Assembly: GCF_026262505.1 (NCBI RefSeq)
Contig: NC_067208.1
Location: 8,379,962 to 8,443,961 of the forward strand
DNA from: Trichomonas vaginalis G3
Taxonomy: Eukaryota; Parabasalia; Trichomonadida; Trichomonadidae
Length of the DNA: 64,000 nucleotides
Direction of reading: 5' to 3'
This document shows positions 9,593 through 20,125 of the stretch, piece after piece. Every line of letters starts with the position of its first letter. Within the stretch, counting starts at the first letter, position 1. The position numbers and the translations under genes are program-made. Below the pieces are notes generated by a model. It made no database searches and was not told the origin of the DNA. It saw nothing but the letters and a program-made list of their open reading frames with translations.

Positions 9593-11134
9593 ATGGAAGA
9601 TAGTTCATCTTCGGCGATTAGTAATTCGTCCGGAAGAGAACATTCAGATAATGAACTTCCACGATCATTAAATATACAATCAGATGGTATGAAGCATCAA
9701 AAAAGATCCACAAAAAGCATATTAAAAGAAATAATTCCAACACAACTCAATAATCAAGTAGATTTCGTCACATCTGATGTAATAGCTGTCGTTTTCTTCA
9801 TTTTCGTCGGAGTTTTCCTCAGAGCTTTTCGCATTTACTATCCAAATACTCCAGTCTTCGATGAAGTTCATTTTGGTACATACATCAATAATTATATGAA
9901 AGGAACATACTTTACAGATATCCATCCTCCATTACCAAAGCTCATTATGGCATTTTTTGCATATTTAGGAAATTATAATGGAGATATTGACTTCAAAAAA
10001 CTTCAAGAAACAAAAGCAGAATTCCCTACATTTGAATACGCAACTCTTCGTCTAGTACCGGCTGTTTTATCCGGTTTAGTTCCAGTTTTCACATTTTTAA
10101 CAGTTAAATTTGCACATTTATCATCATTCTCAGCTTTTACGTGTGCTTGCTTTGCATCTTTAGATCAATTACTAATTACTGAAAGCAGATTATATGTTAC
10201 AGATGGAATTCTTCATTTATTTTCAATAATTGCCATATTTTCTATCTTTGTTTATGAAAATTATCCAAGTATAGTTACTCTTATAGCTCAAAGTTTATGT
10301 ATTGGCCTCGCAATTTCAAGTAAATTAACAGCAGGTGGATTAATCTTACTAGCTTTATTCAGACAGTTCCAAAACTATAGCAAAATAATGAGCTTTACAA
10401 GAGCAAAGGATGCTTATATCAGATGTCTCATTATTATCGCAGGAGCTTCAGTTGTATTATTTTCATCATATTATGTACATTTATCTATACTTCCTTATGA
10501 ACCAGTTAATGCTACAAATATTCCTGATTGCATTCGTGACTCTCTTGTCTCAAGAGAGGACCCTAAATGGCATAAAAGATTCACAGGCTCTTCTTTTCTA
10601 TGGAGAATAGTAACATTACTATTTACAAGCCAAAAGAGGAACCTTGAAACAAAGAAAGGACACCCTTACGCTTCAAAATGGTACTCATGGCCTCTTGTTT
10701 CATCAAATTGGTTACTTTACTGGATATCTGATGATCAGAAACATTATATTGCATGCGCTGGTAATCCTTTCTTGTGGCCAATCTTGTTTGGATTCACTTT
10801 ATTTGCAATTATTTCGGTATTTCTGACAAATGATCGTAATTCATCATTATCTCTTTTTGTTTATGGATATTTATTCTCATATTTACCATTTATTCTCATT
10901 AGACGTGATACTTTTTTGTATCATTACTCGATTCCACTTATTTTTTCAATGATGATCTGTGTTTGCATCACTGAAATGTATATTCCACCAAAGATTCGCT
11001 CTTTCTTGTTTTCTCTTTTTATTTCTCTTTCTTTGTTAGGTTTTATGTTGTTTGCTTGCTGGTGCTATGGATTGACAGTTCCTGATATCAATTTCCTTGT
11101 ATTTTATAAGCACTGGCTTAAACTTAAAGAATAA
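9593..11134 (+). CDS. Protein O-mannosyltransferase (GT39/PMT family) lacking the MIR domain
   Basis: 513 residues with a polar serine-rich cytosolic N-terminus and about ten or more membrane segments. The catalytic first loop is clear: NTPVFDEVHFGTYINNYMKG (D90-E91), then GTYFTDIHPPLPKLI, as in PMTs that transfer mannose from dolichyl-phosphate mannose to Ser/Thr in the ER. Conserved ESRLYVTDG and WSWPL-like blocks follow. Fungal and animal PMTs are about 750-900 residues and carry a luminal MIR domain; here the sequence passes from DPKWHKRFTGSS to KGHPYASKWYSWPLVSSN with only about 40 residues between, so MIR is absent, as in bacterial relatives. The ATG is the first in frame after the initiator. 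Confidence 0.9.
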   Translation: MEDSSSSAISNSSGREHSDNELPRSLNIQSDGMKHQKRSTKSILKEIIPTQLNNQVDFVTSDVIAVVFFIFVGVFLRAFRIYYPNTPVFDEVHFGTYINNYMKGTYFTDIHPPLPKLIMAFFAYLGNYNGDIDFKKLQETKAEFPTFEYATLRLVPAVLSGLVPVFTFLTVKFAHLSSFSAFTCACFASLDQLLITESRLYVTDGILHLFSIIAIFSIFVYENYPSIVTLIAQSLCIGLAISSKLTAGGLILLALFRQFQNYSKIMSFTRAKDAYIRCLIIIAGASVVLFSSYYVHLSILPYEPVNATNIPDCIRDSLVSREDPKWHKRFTGSSFLWRIVTLLFTSQKRNLETKKGHPYASKWYSWPLVSSNWLLYWISDDQKHYIACAGNPFLWPILFGFTLFAIISVFLTNDRNSSLSLFVYGYLFSYLPFILIRRDTFLYHYSIPLIFSMMICVCITEMYIPPKIRSFLFSLFISLSLLGFMLFACWCYGLTVPDINFLVFYKHWLKLKE

Positions 11135-11361
11135 ATTGTTTTTATTATATCGTAATTTCCAGATTTTTAAATAATTTAACAAATGGTTCAGTTATTATGA
11201 AAAACTAAGTATAAAACAATTAAAAACATAGAAATTTATTCCTAATTTTTGAGTGGATGTCCATTCTTTAAATTATACAAAAAATCAAAGTAATTGTGAT
11301 CATTTGACATATCATAAGTCGCATATACATATTTACATCTATCGTTCTGAATAATAAACAA

Positions 11362-11859
11362 CGCTATAATGATTGTACAGGCAGTATCAAAGTTAAGAAT
11401 TTCATTTCTGATGATAACCCGGAGCCAATTCCTGATGGAACATACGTTTTTGTTGTTGGAAGAATTACAACTGCTATTGAAGATGGAATATCTTCATTCA
11501 CAATCAAACCCATAACTGAATTCGATCAAATTCCTTATCATATGCTTTACGCTTTGTTCACACACTTACAGACAACAAGAGGAACACCTCCAGACTCCTC
11601 TTTCGCTCAAGCACCAAAGCATATTGAAACAGCACCTCCTCCAATGAGATCAAGCGAAGACAGAGATGAAAAGATTAAGAACGATGTCATTGAATTCCTC
11701 AAAGAGAACAATTCAGATCGCGGAACTCCAGAAGAACAAATTATTCAACATTTCTCACACATATACTCGGCAGAAGAAGTTAAGAAAGCAGTTGAAACAG
11801 CAAACTTTAATGGTGAAATCTACTCTACAAGCGAAGATAATTGTTATAATCCTTGCTAA
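11362..11859 (+). pseudogene. Replication protein A 32-kDa subunit (RPA2), 5'-truncated copy
   Basis: Homology begins at about 11362 in the second half of the OB fold (NDCTGSIKVKNF, then IPDGTYVFVVGRI and FTIKPITEFDQIPYHML). It continues through a proline/serine linker and the C-terminal winged helix to GEIYSTSEDNCYNP and a stop. An in-frame TGA at 11305 lies upstream of any recognisable homology, and no ATG exists before 11542, so the phosphorylated N-terminus and the first OB strands are missing. The remaining half is otherwise uninterrupted, suggesting a fairly recent truncation. The functional RPA2 gene must lie elsewhere. Confidence 0.8.
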
Positions 11860-12098
11860 ATTTTGAAGGATTTTTCTCTTGAAATCATTGTTACTGATAC
11901 AATATTTAATGTTTGCTCTAATATCTTTAAATGGATTTCAGAGCTCATAAATTGCATATTTCCTTCTAATTTTGAGTTTTCAGATAATAATGTATTCAAT
12001 ATCTTTTTAATAATCATGTTAGAACATATTGCAAAAATGCACCAGCGTTTTTATTTATAATACAGAATGCCATCTCGCATAATAACAAGCTTATAGGA
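11860..12098. other. Spacer with a short minus-strand frame
   Basis: Between the two pseudogenes. A minus-strand frame of about 57 codons (about 12020 down to about 11850) has fairly polar composition, but it is too short to call a gene. Confidence 0.3.
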
Positions 12099-12602
12099 GT
12101 CGATACAATTCCAATGCTTAACGAAGCCATCTTCGAGCGCAAGGTTTATGGTTTGAAGTGGGTTTGCGAAGGTCTTAATCATCGCAAGCTTTCACATGTT
12201 ACTACAATTTACGCTGCTCCACTTGTTATCGACAACGGCCGCCGCTCCCCAACATCAGATCTTCGTCTCATCCTCCGTATCATTATAGAACACAAGTACC
12301 GCGTCTATTCTGCTCTAACAACAATCCACCGATGGACACATGTCCGATTTGGTGAAGAGAAGAACATCTTCTCATACCATTGCAATATCGAAATGCTCGA
12401 AATGTTTTACGAACTTCCAGTTCTTTCTATATACTGCCTCACTTTACTCTCTGATACCACAATTGCATACGAACATGAGAATATTCGCAATTCACTCACC
12501 TATGAAGCTACACAGGAGGTAAAGCGAACCATCAGTATTCTCAACTTGTTCTATCCAATTTCTCTTGAAGAAGTTCCGCCCATCTTGTAAATTCGCGAGT
12601 TC
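12099..12602 (+). pseudogene. Uridine kinase-like (P-loop) pseudogene 1, internally deleted
   Basis: Starts at VDTIPMLNEAIFE and reads to a stop at 12588-12590. Compared with the longer copy at 58.7-59.7 kb it goes directly from GLNHRKLSHV to TTIYAAPLVIDN, so the whole P-loop/kinase N-terminal part is deleted. The retained C-terminal half (SDLRLILRIIIEHKYRVYSA, FGEEKNIFSYHCNIEMLEMF, ELPVLSIYCLTLLSD) matches the phosphoribulokinase/uridine kinase family found in trichomonads. Without the Walker A region it cannot be a kinase. Its right neighbour is a beta-helix copy, as for pseudogene 2. Confidence 0.75.
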
Positions 12603-12725
12603 GGCTGTGTCTCTGTCTTAAAGTACTAAGAATAAATTTAAAAAATAATAAATAATTCTAACTAACAAACTGTTTCTACTTGAAACCAGCACCAAAAAAT
12701 CGAGATATAGGAAGAACAATAGATT

Positions 12726-13730
12726 TTATTTCATTACTAAAACAATACAAAGAGAAGTAATGAAATGATATGAATAATGATAAACAATTTCATATTTTGT
12801 GATAATATTCTTCTTTATCACTAAATCTAAAATAGGAAACTCTGCTTCACACAGATATGATGAAAAGTGTGAAAGATGATGAATAGAATATATATTTTCA
12901 ACATTATTTGTTGTAACTAATTGAAATGTTTTATCTGTTATTCTGTCACAGAAAGAATCTTTAACTGTAATTGAACCAGAATAATCTTGATAAAATTCTT
13001 TTCCTGGTCCTGTGTTTCCAAGAAATGAACAGTTTTCAATAAGAACAGTTGATCCACCTCCATAGAATGTTCCATAATCAGATTCTTTGTGTTCATTATT
13101 CAAAACATTACAAAAATTAAAATTATAGTTACCATTATCTAATTCTAAAATTAAATAATTTGATGTTGTGTTACAAAATGATGAATATGTTACGTTACTT
13201 AGACTTGTTGGAATAGTTAGAAGTATTCCTGAGTCATATTTTGCTTCACAGAAACTTGTGTTAATTGATTTAACTTCAATATTTCCATAACAAAGATGAT
13301 TTGTATAAGATTTTTCTAAATTTCCGCATTCATAAAAAGAACTTTCATAAAGATAATTTTTATTATTTGATTTAGAAACTAATTCAACATATGAATGATG
13401 TCCTTGAGAGTTTGTTTTTGATTTGTAGCCACATGTTCGGTATTGGACAATGGAACTATCACAGGAAAAGTATATAGATCCACCATTTGCAATACTACTG
13501 CAGTTAGTAAATGAACAATCTGAGTTAAGAAATTTATTGTTTGTTTTCGTAAAATAAATGGCACTATTTGTCGTAATTTCAATGAATATACTGTTAAAAA
13601 TGAAACACTCGTTTTCTGTTGATGTCGCTCGAACATTCTTCCCAGTGATTGGTTTTGGAGAAGTTGATGTTCCATAAAAAAGTTCCCAAACATCACCAGC
13701 AGCTTGAGAAAGATCAAATACTTTCTCTTC
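12726..13730 (-). pseudogene. Beta-helix family copy C1, open but without an ATG
   Basis: The frame is open from just after a TAG at 13731-13733 to the TAA at 12726, about 335 codons, but the translated part has no initiator ATG upstream of homology. Repeated short strands of the type xIxNCxFxxN are visible: GGSIYFSC, IVQYRTCGYKSKTN, VKSINTSFCEA, SNVTYSSFCNTTSN, VLIENCSFLGNTGPG, ITVKDSFCDR. This fits a right-handed parallel beta-helix, with a GG(A/S)I-type turn reminiscent of Pmp-like surface proteins of trichomonads. The end differs from copies C2-C4 (C-terminus YHYSYHFITSLCIVLVMK), making a hydrophobic tail that could be a membrane segment. Preceded by uridine kinase pseudogene 1. Confidence 0.7.
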
Positions 13731-13780
13731 CTAAAATGAATTGTAAACTTCAGAAAACTACTTCCCTTGTCAAAATTTTT

Positions 13781-14184
13781 AATGAGTCGTATCATGACTG
13801 TTTAAAAATTTGGCCTCACCCCTGTTATTGTTTTTGATTGTCAAGCAGCCAAGTTCATGACAAATTAGAAGCTTCAAGAAGAGCGACGTGAATTATTACT
13901 TATTACTCATCAATTATAAATAGAACGACGATATTCTCTTCCAGAAAGGAATGTAAACGGGAAAAAAGATATTACCATACTTAATGAGTCGTATCATGGC
14001 TGTTCAAAAGTGTAGTCTTACACCTGTTGTTGTTTTTGGTGGTCAATCACTTTCCGCCAAGTTAATTACAAATCAGAAGCGTCAAGAAAAGTGACAAGAA
14101 TCATTATTTATTACTCAACAATTAGAAAAAAGACGGCAATTACCATAAGCATTTGAATAATATCAAAAATTAGTTTAAATCACA
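13781..14184. repeat. Two diverged tandem units of about 202 bp
   Basis: Units begin AATGAGTCGTATCATG at 13781 and 13983. Both contain CACCTGTTGTTG-like and CAAGAAGAGTGAC-like words and ATTATTTATTACTCA. A single related unit follows beta-helix copy C6 at about 54.15-54.37 kb, so this is the upstream flank of the beta-helix gene, duplicated with it. Confidence 0.65.
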
Positions 14185-14292
14185 TCAGCAACAGTATGTA
14201 CATGCATGAAAGTACTTATGAATGAATACATCGAGTAGTTAATTGAAAAACAACAAAAATAATTTTGATATTTATTCAAATTACGAAATTAA

Positions 14293-14662
14293 GGGTGCCG
14301 GAAAGTGAAATGAAAGCTATTATAAAAGCATCACTTTTCAAGCCAATAAAATCATTTTTATTTTGATTAATTTGTATAATTTTTTTTTTTTTAAATTACT
14401 TTTTCTCCATATTGCAGCACCTAGATATCATTCCTGCAGTATCAGCCTATACTATGGAAAAACCAGGGACTAGATAGGTCAGCAAGTACGAAAATTGAGA
14501 AGCAGTTTTCTGAGGACTGGAAGTATCCAAGACTTCAATCACATAGAAATAAAAACCTTAGTATATCCCCTACTAATATATGTTTCAATATCATTAATAT
14601 CTTTACTACAAATGAAGTTATGAGCAATACTCGAAATCGCGTCACCACATTATCCGGCACCC
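14293..14662. mobile_element. 370-bp TTAA-flanked MITE
   Basis: Inverted termini GGGTGCCGG...CCGGCACCC are flanked by TTAA at 14289-14292 and 14663-14666. The related sequence at about 55.23 kb reads through ATTACGAAATTAAC without this insertion, giving an approximate empty site. No coding content. TTAA target duplication is typical of piggyBac and Kolobok elements. Confidence 0.75.
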
Positions 14663-14701
14663 TTAAATTCGCAATTCTGATTTCAAAGGTGAATCGCAAA
14701 A

Positions 14702-14814
14702 ATTTTGGGGCGTACGATAAATTTATCGTCAAAAAATTAAAATCATATACACATGAAATATAACCTAAATTTTCAATTTTTAACTCTCGAAAAAATAATC
14801 GTATGCCCCAAAAT
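14702..14814. mobile_element. Small inverted-repeat element (113 bp)
   Basis: ATTTTGGGGCGTACGAT (14702-14718) and ATCGTATGCCCCAAAAT (14798-14814) form 17-bp inverted ends with one mismatch. The target duplication is not clear. It lies in the segment absent from the 55.2 kb related copy. Confidence 0.5.
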
Positions 14815-14976
14815 TAGCTTCAGAATTTTTATTTTTCTCATAACACATGATATAGAAATTTCTTCTTTCATATAGTCTTTTTAGATCATTACGATCTAAA
14901 AATGGAAAAATTAGCTATGAATTTAATAAAAACAAAAAATTCGATTTTATTTATTAACAATAAACAAAAAACAAAG

Positions 14977-16278
14977 TTATAGGAATGCTCCAGGAAGATG
15001 AACTGCTTTAGTTATCTCATCCATGTGTGTAAATAAAAAGAAAGTAACAAATAATTCAATAACACAAATAAAAATGAAAATATAAGACAAAATTGATGTT
15101 TTCTTAGGCAAATCAAATTTAATCTCCACTTTACTGAGATTAATAAGCTCATTTGTAAAATTACGACTAGATTTGAAAATAGATTTGAAAACTTGATTGA
15201 CAGATTGATTAAAATAGCCAAGCATGTCATTAGCACTTACATAGTTATCATATATTGACTTATTAACCTCGCCCATTGATCTACAAGCCTCAGTCATGAC
15301 TCCTTGCCAATCTTGAACGTATTTCGCTAAATCTGTCTTTATATACTCGTTAATATTCTTAAAAGTGGCCATACTTTCTGTTGCTTTGAATGCTTCGTCA
15401 ATTAAATCTAAAACTGTACTGTAAGACGTGGAATTATAGAGTCCTCCGTGTTGTACGTTATATGAGGCTGCTCTGCCAAGTGTATACTGCTTCTCCATCT
15501 CTTTAAAAGCGTTGTGTTTGTAATGAAGTGTATCATAATACGAATCATTAGTATTTGTATGGGTTTCTGGCTGGTAGAAGTTATCCATATCATGACTTTT
15601 ATCTGAAATATCGCCTTCCATTGAGAGTTGAAGCTTTGAAAGTAATAATCCTGATTCATAAGCTTTATTTTGAGCGGTAAGGCCTAAATAGAATTCACTA
15701 TAGTCAAATTCTGCCTTTTGTCTAGATCCTCGAATAAGTTGACCATCTCCTGGATCAACAGCAGTGTAAATTTGATTATTCGAAATTCCGAAAATTAATC
15801 CGAAGGTAAAATCATCTTCAACATCAAAAGTAAGATCTGGATTAGGTAATGCGACAGTTCTTAAATCGATTGATCCATCAGATTGAAGTGAATTCAAAGT
15901 AAATTTCTTTGTTGTTTCATTAATTCTAATAAACTCTCCGATAATAGCTAATCCTTTGAATGCAGAAGGACCTCCATTGAAAGACGTATCTGATGCGGCA
16001 TCACTAGTATAAAATAAAGCGAAACTTAACTCTTCATGTGGTTGTATGACTGTTAAATCGACTCTAATAGACCAAGAATCGTCTGGAAGAATTGCTTTTG
16101 ACCACATTGAGCCCTTTGATCTTCTAATTGGTGGTAATAAAACAATTTGATCGGAATAAATTTGAGTATTACCGAAAAAACTCCATGTATTTATTGTACT
16201 GTTTTCATCAAGTCTAAATGGCTCTTGCAAATCAAGCAATGACTTACAACTTCCTAAAGAGAAATACGAAAACAACAT
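14977..16278 (-). CDS. L-type lectin-domain membrane protein (ERGIC-53/VIP36-like cargo receptor)
   Basis: 433 residues. Signal peptide MLFSYFSLGSCKS; lectin fold from about residue 18 to 225 (WSFFGNTQIYSDQIVLLPPI, then GSMWSKAILPDDSWSIRVDL, later ELSFALFYTSD and EFYLGLTAQN); helical/coiled-coil stalk about 255-390; one membrane span near 398-420 (ILSYIFIFICVIELFVTFFL) and a short tail ending LPGAFL. By homology it cycles between ER and Golgi as a receptor for high-mannose glycoproteins. The canonical metal-binding residues of ERGIC-53 are not obvious, so sugar binding is uncertain. The ATG at 16276-16278 is the first in frame. It diverges from PEPCK across about 750 bp. Confidence 0.85.
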   Translation of the reverse strand: MLFSYFSLGSCKSLLDLQEPFRLDENSTINTWSFFGNTQIYSDQIVLLPPIRRSKGSMWSKAILPDDSWSIRVDLTVIQPHEELSFALFYTSDAASDTSFNGGPSAFKGLAIIGEFIRINETTKKFTLNSLQSDGSIDLRTVALPNPDLTFDVEDDFTFGLIFGISNNQIYTAVDPGDGQLIRGSRQKAEFDYSEFYLGLTAQNKAYESGLLLSKLQLSMEGDISDKSHDMDNFYQPETHTNTNDSYYDTLHYKHNAFKEMEKQYTLGRAASYNVQHGGLYNSTSYSTVLDLIDEAFKATESMATFKNINEYIKTDLAKYVQDWQGVMTEACRSMGEVNKSIYDNYVSANDMLGYFNQSVNQVFKSIFKSSRNFTNELINLSKVEIKFDLPKKTSILSYIFIFICVIELFVTFFLFTHMDEITKAVHLPGAFL

Positions 16279-17010
16279 TTGACGTTACGGGCGTGAAATC
16301 ACGTGAGGGTTCAATCAGAATAAGAGATTATGCCATTACTACTTATATACGTAATCTCTAATAAGAGTGTAAGCTCGCATCGAGTAGTACCGATTTGATT
16401 TGTGAAATCTAATATACGATAAATTAAAATATTGAATTCCTTTACGTCATGAGCAGACGTACGCTCAATTTCAAACAATTATACAAGATATTCTAGTAGG
16501 ATGAAAGCGTTTGGAGCGTTCAAAACAAAACATTCATATTCAAGCATAAAACTAACATTGATCGCAGTTTAAAGGTATCAAATGTACAAAATTATTGATG
16601 GCAAATACAAACATTATAGTAATATATCTCAACGTGACTTTGTAAACATGATTATTTTTGAAATTATCGAGAAAACCATCGTTAAAGAAAAAATACTCAG
16701 TAAATATTCTTTAAAATCATAAAACATAGATATTACTAATAGAAATATATGTGTTCTAACATGTTTTCGAAATTGATGAATCCTCAATATGAATAGAATG
16801 ACATTTTGATTCATAGATAACTTATAAAAACATAAAACGCACATTGAGAAATGTGTCCCATTACGTTTTCTCCTCATTCAGAAAAACAATTCCTCCGACC
16901 ACTTATTGACAGAAAAAATTATTGACGATACACATTCAATTTTTGAGAAAAACGATCGACCACTCATTGGTTCTTAATTGAAAGAAATTGAGAATCGTTT
17001 AATTTTCTCT
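16279..17010. other. Divergent intergenic region
   Basis: No gene. It must hold the upstream elements of the lectin gene and of the highly expressed PEPCK gene. A weak hairpin (AGAGATTA...TAATCTCT) lies near 16.32-16.36 kb, and an ATTGACGATA word near 16.92 kb. Confidence 0.5.
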
Positions 17011-17015
17011 TCATT
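17011..17015 (+). promoter_or_regulatory. Inr TCATT of PEPCK
   Basis: CTCTTCATTTTTATTT places +1 A at 17013, 13 nt before the ATG at 17026. This is the most canonical initiator in the window. Confidence 0.65.
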
Positions 17016-17025
17016 TTTATTTGTT

Positions 17026-18828
17026 ATGGCTCAGGCATTTAACAAGAGCAAGAAAGTTCAGGCATTCGTCGACGAGTTCGTCGCCCTTTGCAAGCCAAAG
17101 GATGTTATGTGGATTGATGGTTCCCAGGAACAAGCTGATATGCTTTTCAAGCAAATGGTTGACTCCAAGATGGCCATCAAGCTTAACCAGGAGAAGCGCC
17201 CAGGCTGCTACCTTTACCACTCCGACCCACGCGATGTCGCTCGTGTTGAGTCCCGTACATTCATCTGCTCCAAGAACAAAGAGGACGCAGGACCAACAAA
17301 CCACTGGGAAGATCCAGAAGTCATGAAGAAGAAGCTCCGTGGTCTCTACAACGGCTGCATGGAAGGCCGTACAATGTACGTCATCCCATTCTCAATGGGC
17401 CCAATCGGATCCTCCATCGGTAAGAACGGTGTCGAGATTTCCGACTCTCCATACGTCGTTGTCTCAATGAGAATCATGACACGTGTTTCCACAAAGGTTC
17501 TCGAATGCATCGGTGAGAACGGCGACTTCATCCCATGCGTCCACTCTGTTGGTTACCCACTTAAGGATGGCCGCCAGGATGTTGCTTGGCCATGCGACCC
17601 AGAGAACACATACATCACACACTACCCAGAGGAACAGGCTATCTGGTCTTATGGCTCTGGCTATGGTGGCAACGCTCTTCTCGGCAAGAAGTGCTTCGCT
17701 CTCCGTATCGGCTCCAACCTCGCCCGCAAGGAAGGCTGGCTCGCTGAGCACATGCTTATTCTTGGCGTCAAGAACCCAGAAGGCAAGAAGACATTCGTCA
17801 CAGCTGCATTCCCATCAGCTTGCGGCAAGACAAACTTCGCCATGTTGATCCCACCAGAGGAACTCCGCAAGAAGGGCTGGGAAGTCACAACAGTCGGTGA
17901 TGATATCGCTTGGATCAAGCCAAACAAGGATGGTGAACTTCGCGCCATCAACCCAGAAAACGGTTTCTTCGGTGTTGCCCCAGGCACAGCTATGACAACA
18001 AATCCAAACGCTCTTCTCTCCTGCGCTCGTAACACAATCTTCACAAACGTCGCTCTTACAGATGACGGCGATGTCTGGTGGGAGGGCATGACAGAGGAGA
18101 AGCCAAAGCACCTTATCGACTGGCAGAACAAGGACTGGACACCAGATTGCGGCCGTGTCTCATCACATCCAAACTCCCGCTTCGCTGCTCCAGCTGCTAA
18201 CTGCCCATGCATTGATCCAGATTGGGAGAACCCAGCCGGTGTTCCAGTCTCCATCTTCGTCTATGGTGGCCGCCGCATGAACGATATCCCACTCGTCTTC
18301 CAGGCTACATCATGGGCTCACGGTGTTTACCTTGGTGCTACAGTTGGTTCCGAACAGACAGCCGCTGCTGCCGATGGTAAGCTCGGTGCTCTCCGCCGCG
18401 ATCCATTCGCTATGCTTCCATTCTGCGGCTACCATATGGGTGACTACTTCAAGCACTACCTTGAGATGGCCAAGCTCGCCAAGACACCAATTGTCTTCCA
18501 CGTCAACTGGTTCCGTAAGTCCCCAGCTGGCAAGTTCCTTTGGCCAGGCTACGGTCAGAACGCTCGTGTTCTCGGCTGGATGGTCAACAGACTCTACGGC
18601 AAGGCCCCAACACACCTTTCTCCACTCGGCTACGTCCCAGAGTACGAGGATATCGATTGGGATGGCCTCAACTTCACAAAGGAGCAGTTCCAGGAGCTCA
18701 TGCACCAGGATAAGGAGAAGATCAAGGCCCAGGTCGCTGCTAACGATGACTACCTTAAGAACACAATCGGCCACGTTTCCCAGGAACTCCTCGACGTTTC
18801 TCAGGAAATCCTTAAGCGTTGCCAGTAA
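17026..18828 (+). CDS. PEPCK: Phosphoenolpyruvate carboxykinase, GTP-dependent
   Basis: 600 residues, full length for the GTP-dependent family. Kinase-1 P-loop PSACGKTNF at about 263-271 with the family's reactive cysteine; kinase-2 VGDDIAWIK at about 290; GPTNHWEDP and PFSMGPIGS substrate-loop blocks near the N-terminus; [20 protein letters not shown] near 500 for guanine binding and the lid. It interconverts oxaloacetate + GTP and PEP + CO2 + GDP; in trichomonads it runs in the cytosol mainly toward oxaloacetate/malate feeding the hydrogenosome. Codon use is strongly biased (ACA, CCA, AAG, TTC, GGC) and GC is higher than in neighbours, a mark of high expression. The upstream in-frame TTG codons precede the initiator, so ATG 17026 is the start. 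Confidence 0.97.
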   Translation: MAQAFNKSKKVQAFVDEFVALCKPKDVMWIDGSQEQADMLFKQMVDSKMAIKLNQEKRPGCYLYHSDPRDVARVESRTFICSKNKEDAGPTNHWEDPEVMKKKLRGLYNGCMEGRTMYVIPFSMGPIGSSIGKNGVEISDSPYVVVSMRIMTRVSTKVLECIGENGDFIPCVHSVGYPLKDGRQDVAWPCDPENTYITHYPEEQAIWSYGSGYGGNALLGKKCFALRIGSNLARKEGWLAEHMLILGVKNPEGKKTFVTAAFPSACGKTNFAMLIPPEELRKKGWEVTTVGDDIAWIKPNKDGELRAINPENGFFGVAPGTAMTTNPNALLSCARNTIFTNVALTDDGDVWWEGMTEEKPKHLIDWQNKDWTPDCGRVSSHPNSRFAAPAANCPCIDPDWENPAGVPVSIFVYGGRRMNDIPLVFQATSWAHGVYLGATVGSEQTAAAADGKLGALRRDPFAMLPFCGYHMGDYFKHYLEMAKLAKTPIVFHVNWFRKSPAGKFLWPGYGQNARVLGWMVNRLYGKAPTHLSPLGYVPEYEDIDWDGLNFTKEQFQELMHQDKEKIKAQVAANDDYLKNTIGHVSQELLDVSQEILKRCQ

Positions 18829-19300
18829 ATCTTTTTAAAACTTTCTGAATGATTTTATAATTTAACTTCAAATTTTTATAACTTTTTTTGAAAGCTTATC
18901 AACGTCTCATTATGCTTATGAAGTTGATTTTTTATAGCTCAAACATAATTGCATGTTGTCAATGAGTTCTTAATTTATATTTTCAATTCAATGAAAAATT
19001 TCGAATTCGTTTTTGGCTAGTATAAGTTAGATGTTTTTGAAGTGAGAACTTTAGGAATGCGTATTCATTAGAGTTTTTTTATTGTAAATGTAAGATTCAT
19101 GGGTTTGAAATATAGATTGAATGTGATACTATAAAAATAATGCTTTTCTTGCTATAAAAGATCTTATTGATATTGAACAGTTATAATTTTGTGACATAGA
19201 ATCAGTCTATAAATTAGAATTTCTAATAATTCAGTCAATTTTATTAATATCATCGAAAAATTTGTATTTTTCCTTGTAGTTACTGAGATTATGTAGTGTT
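18829..19300. other. Intergenic after PEPCK
   Basis: AT-rich, no gene. The PEPCK stop is embedded in TAAAT, consistent with the UAAA polyadenylation context known in trichomonads. Confidence 0.5.
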
Positions 19301-20125
19301 TTATTTAGGATTAAACAAAATGAAAATTAAAAATGGTGAAAAGTCAACGCTAAAGTATACTTTGTTGTTGAAAGAACAAACGAGCATTGGTTGTATGATT
19401 ATAAATCCGTTGCCAGAATGGCCTCTTTCAGGAACGCCATAGGGGGACTGGAAGGTTTCACTTCCATTATAAAAAGTGGCTGATGATAGGTCTCCTCTTA
19501 CGAAGCTACTTCCACCACCACCACCTTGGAGGTCCACGCCTCCACCACCGCCATAGTAACCACCCCCCACCGCCTCCTGACGAGGCGGCCCAGCAACTTA
19601 TAGCATTTCCACCTTCCAACTTTTTTCCGGGCAAAGAATCACACGATACACCAAATTTTTCATAATGACTTCCAGAACCCCCTTGAATTTGAGTACCGCC
19701 TGCTTTTTCTCCGTTATATCCCCCATAACCGCCGGAAAATTCTTTTTTACAGGCTCCTGATCCACCACCCGAGCCAGAGGCGATAATAATATCAGAAATA
19801 TTGTTATTTACACTGACAAACGTCGACCCACCACCAGTGCAAGAAATATTTCCGTCAGAACCAATCGAATTAATACCAGCTTTATAAAAATTTGAGGAAA
19901 GCTTACTATTACCGCATTTCCCTTGGCTTCCAACATAAATATTTAGAGTGGTTTGGCGTTGGATGCTGAAAACTGCTTCTGTGTATGCACCAAGGCCAGA
20001 GCTCTGATTATAGATGTATCCTCCTTGGGCACCCCATACGCGGATGAGATAATTAGATGGATTTAGGATAACATCTTGTTTTGCACCTGTGTATTCAAAG
20101 AGGTAAGGATACCTCAGAGGAAACT
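19301..20125 (-). pseudogene. Glycine-rich (ALK-like Gly-rich domain) protein, broken copy
   Basis: Reading from 20125 leftward: PYLFEYTGAKQDVILNPSNY, then LIRVWGAQGGYIYNQSSGLG, NIYVGSQGKCGN, ISCTGGGSTFVSVNN, IIIASGSGGGSGACKKE and further Gly-rich strands to GHSGNGFIIIQPML. This is the glycine-rich fold found in ALK-type receptors and in many trichomonad surface proteins. There is no ATG: a TAG precedes the homology at its 5' end. The frame shifts by one base within a run of six G near 19.57 kb, after which GGGYYGGGGGVDLQGGGGGS continues in the other frame. The G-run shift could be a sequencing error, but the missing 5' end indicates a fragment. Confidence 0.7.

Noticed and set aside
13722-13745. 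A 3' splice site at TTCATTTTAG upstream of C1 and C6 as explanation for the missing ATG.
   Set aside because: The known trichomonad 3' intron motif (ACTAACACACAG type) is absent; simple 5' truncation is more likely.
13379-13795. Second minus-strand frame over beta-helix C1 (MIRLIKNFDKGSSF).
   Set aside because: Out of frame with the conserved beta-helix strands; similar shadow frames occur in C3, C6 and C7.
17661-18254. Long open frames on the minus strand and in other frames within PEPCK.
   Set aside because: Shadows caused by the strong codon bias of PEPCK; no start context or homology.
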